Positions 16,335 through 18,064 of a DNA stretch of 18,064 nt are shown here, piece after piece; the first letter of the stretch is position 1, and each line of letters opens with the position of its first letter. A model generated the notes under the pieces. The model had not been told where the DNA came from, made no database searches, and was given only the letters and a program-made list of their open reading frames with translations. The translations under genes were made by a program, and so were the position numbers. The stretch is from Clostridiales bacterium (lineage in GTDB: Bacteria > Bacillota > Clostridia > Oscillospirales > Acutalibacteraceae), in NCBI GenBank assembly GCA_012516295.1, contig JAAYWU010000383.1, positions 1-18,064 on the forward strand. The letters are read 5' to 3'.

Positions 16335-17531
16335 ATGGATGAAATTATATTGATAAAACTCGGCGAAATGGTGCTGAAGGGGCTGAACCGGAATGCTTTT
16401 GAAGCCGCCCTTCTGCGCAATATCCGCCGCCGATTTAACCGGCTGGGCGAATTCGATATAAAAGCCGCCCAGTCCACCGTTTATGTTACCCCCGGCAAAG
16501 GCGCGGATCTGGACGCCGCCGTGGAAAGAATCGCAAAAGTATTCGGTATCGTTGCCTTTTCGCGCGCCTGCGTTGTAAAAAAAGAGATGCCCGCCATACT
16601 GGAAGCCGCCGGGGAATATTTAAAAGCCGATTTGCTCGCTGCGAAAAGCTTCAAGGTGGAAAGCAAGCGCTCCGATAAGCATTTCCCCCTGAAATCGCCG
16701 GAAATCTCTTCCGAAGTCGGCGGATACTTACTGAAGCAATACCCGCACCTTTGCGTAGATGTACATCATCCTGACCTTATCGTCCACGTGGAAATCCGGG
16801 ATTTCGGCGCATATGTTCACGGCCAGCCGCTCAAGGGCGCCGGCGGCATTCCGGTCGGTACCGGAGGAAACGCCGCCATCCTGATCAGCGGCGGCATTGA
16901 CAGCCCGGTTGCCGCGTGGATGATGGCAAAGCGCGGCCTGGAGCTGACCGCGGTCCATTTCGCCAGCCCGCCCTACACCAGCGAGCGCGCCGAGCAAAAG
17001 GTAATCGACCTGCTCACAAGGGTAAGCGAATACGCCGGGCGCATGAACCTGTTCATCGTACCCTTTGCCAAGGTGCAGGAAGAAATCATGGCGAAATGCC
17101 CCGAAGAACTGTTTACCATTATAATGCGCCGCTTCATGATGCGCGTGAGCGAAGAAATCGCCCGCAAGGAATCCTGCTCCGCGCTGATTACGGGCGAAAG
17201 CCTGGGGCAGGTGGCCAGCCAGACGATTCAGGCCATTGCCTGTACCGACGAGGCCGCCAAAATGCCGGTGTTCCGCCCGCTGATTGGCATGGACAAGCTG
17301 GATATTATTGAAATCGCGCGCAAAATCCAAACCTTTGACATTTCCATTCAGCCGTTTGAGGACTGCTGTACTGTGTTTACGCCGAAGCATCCGCGGACGC
17401 GCCCCGAAATCGGGGATATCCTTACAGCCGAACAGGCGCTCGACGGTGAAAAATTGATTTGCGATTGTGTGCAAAATGTTCGGAAAATGCAAATTGCACC
17501 GCACAGGAACGGAGGAATTTATGAACGCTGA
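16335..17531 (+). CDS. thiI: tRNA sulfurtransferase ThiI
   Basis: ATP-dependent enzyme that adenylates U8 of tRNA and installs sulfur to give 4-thiouridine. In some bacteria it also supplies sulfur for thiazole synthesis. It has an N-terminal ferredoxin-like domain and THUMP domain (about residues 1-165), then the PP-loop ILISGGIDSPVA (about 182-193). LITGESLGQVASQT and PFEDCCTVFTPKHP follow, the latter with Cys344/345 matching the E. coli Cys344 region. It ends at 398 residues without the C-terminal rhodanese domain of E. coli ThiI. That is the Gram-positive form, which takes persulfide directly from a dedicated cysteine desulfurase, here the upstream gene. ATG at 16335 has AGGAG 8 bases upstream, overlapping the previous stop. 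It overlaps cinA by 11 bases. Confidence 0.95.
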   Translation: MDEIILIKLGEMVLKGLNRNAFEAALLRNIRRRFNRLGEFDIKAAQSTVYVTPGKGADLDAAVERIAKVFGIVAFSRACVVKKEMPAILEAAGEYLKADLLAAKSFKVESKRSDKHFPLKSPEISSEVGGYLLKQYPHLCVDVHHPDLIVHVEIRDFGAYVHGQPLKGAGGIPVGTGGNAAILISGGIDSPVAAWMMAKRGLELTAVHFASPPYTSERAEQKVIDLLTRVSEYAGRMNLFIVPFAKVQEEIMAKCPEELFTIIMRRFMMRVSEEIARKESCSALITGESLGQVASQTIQAIACTDEAAKMPVFRPLIGMDKLDIIEIARKIQTFDISIQPFEDCCTVFTPKHPRTRPEIGDILTAEQALDGEKLICDCVQNVRKMQIAPHRNGGIYER

Positions 17532-18064
17532 GATTATTTCCGTCGGCACCGAGCTTTTGCTCGGCCATACCATAAACACCGACGCGTCCTACGTGGCGCG
17601 CGAGCTTTCGGCTATCGGCGTCAACCTGCTGTTTGCAAGCACCGTGGGCGACAATATCGACCGTTTAAAAGAAGCGCTGGAAATCGCTTACAAGCGGAGC
17701 GACATTGTGATAACGACGGGCGGCCTCGGACCCACCGGCGACGACCTTACCAAGGAGACCATCGCCAATTCCGCCGGGAAACCGCTTGTCCTGCATCAGG
17801 AAAGCCTGGACCGCATCATCAAGTATTTCAAAGGCAGGGTGGTCGGCGAATCCCAGAAAAAGCAGGCCTATCTGCCCGAGGGTTGCACCGTATTCCCCAA
17901 CGACTGGGGAACCGCACCCGGCTGCGGATTTAAAACCGACAGCGGAAAAACCGTCGTAATGCTTCCGGGACCGCCTTCGGAGCTGATCCCGATGCTTAAA
18001 AATTACGCGATTCCATACCTTATGAAGGACTCAAACGCCGTCATTGTCTCGAAAATCGTGCGCG
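17521..18064 (+). CDS. cinA: CinA family protein, N-terminal part (runs off the window)
   Basis: About 181 codons are visible. The N-terminal MoCF/MogA-like domain starts AEIISVGTELLLGHTINTD and carries ITTGGLGPTGDDLTKETIA and LPGPPSELIPML, the standard CinA motifs. Full CinA proteins have NMN deamidase and/or ADP-ribose pyrophosphatase activity in NAD recycling, and some are linked to competence through recA. The C-terminal deamidase domain lies outside the window, so its presence is unknown. ATG at 17521 follows GGAGG 5 bases upstream, and the start overlaps the end of thiI by 11 bases, consistent with the same transcript. recA is not visible. The frame is open to the window end. Confidence 0.93.
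   Translation, partial: MNAEIISVGTELLLGHTINTDASYVARELSAIGVNLLFASTVGDNIDRLKEALEIAYKRSDIVITTGGLGPTGDDLTKETIANSAGKPLVLHQESLDRIIKYFKGRVVGESQKKQAYLPEGCTVFPNDWGTAPGCGFKTDSGKTVVMLPGPPSELIPMLKNYAIPYLMKDSNAVIVSKIVR

Noticed and set aside
16728..17579. Minus-strand open frame (283 codons) opposite thiI
   Set aside because: Antisense to thiI and the start of cinA, whose motifs are unambiguous. No start signals or recognisable domain.

Overview
The window looks like a chromosomal segment from a spore-forming clostridial Firmicute of moderate-to-high GC, plausibly of the Oscillospiraceae/Ruminococcaceae type. This is an inference from gene content: a YpeB-type germination protein, a rhodanese-less ThiI paired with its own cysteine desulfurase, an ArgJ-based cyclic arginine pathway, strong GGAGG ribosome-binding sites and several TTG starts. 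I see no rRNA, tRNA, CRISPR array, insertion sequence or phage gene.

Layout. Positions 1-3518 (minus strand) hold two tandem M42 metallopeptidases, one cut by the window edge, then murD and a class-I glutamine-amidotransferase-like hydrolase. A monocistronic ypeB (3718-4992, plus) follows. Positions 5035-12960 (minus) carry an arginine biosynthesis operon, transcribed argG-argH-argC-argJ-argB-argD-argF from a sigma-A-like promoter with an ARG-box-like site at 12994-13043. Divergent from argG is a two-gene plus-strand unit: a flavin-reductase-like protein and an 85-residue hypothetical. A small two-helix membrane protein and a Fur-family regulator lie on the minus strand at 14099-15014. Divergent from the regulator is a sulfur-transfer operon on the plus strand: cysteine desulfurase, thiI and cinA, the last cut by the window end.

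The main anomaly is in the arginine operon. argB has an in-frame TAA where NAG kinases have Glu/Gln after HGGGP. argG has a one-base frameshift in a run of four T. argJ, argC, argD, argF and argH are open and keep their catalytic motifs. If both lesions are real, the pathway is blocked at its second and penultimate steps while the other genes remain intact, which suggests recent loss of arginine prototrophy. If not, they are sequence errors. No convincing novel system is visible; the remaining observations are small regulatory or context oddities.
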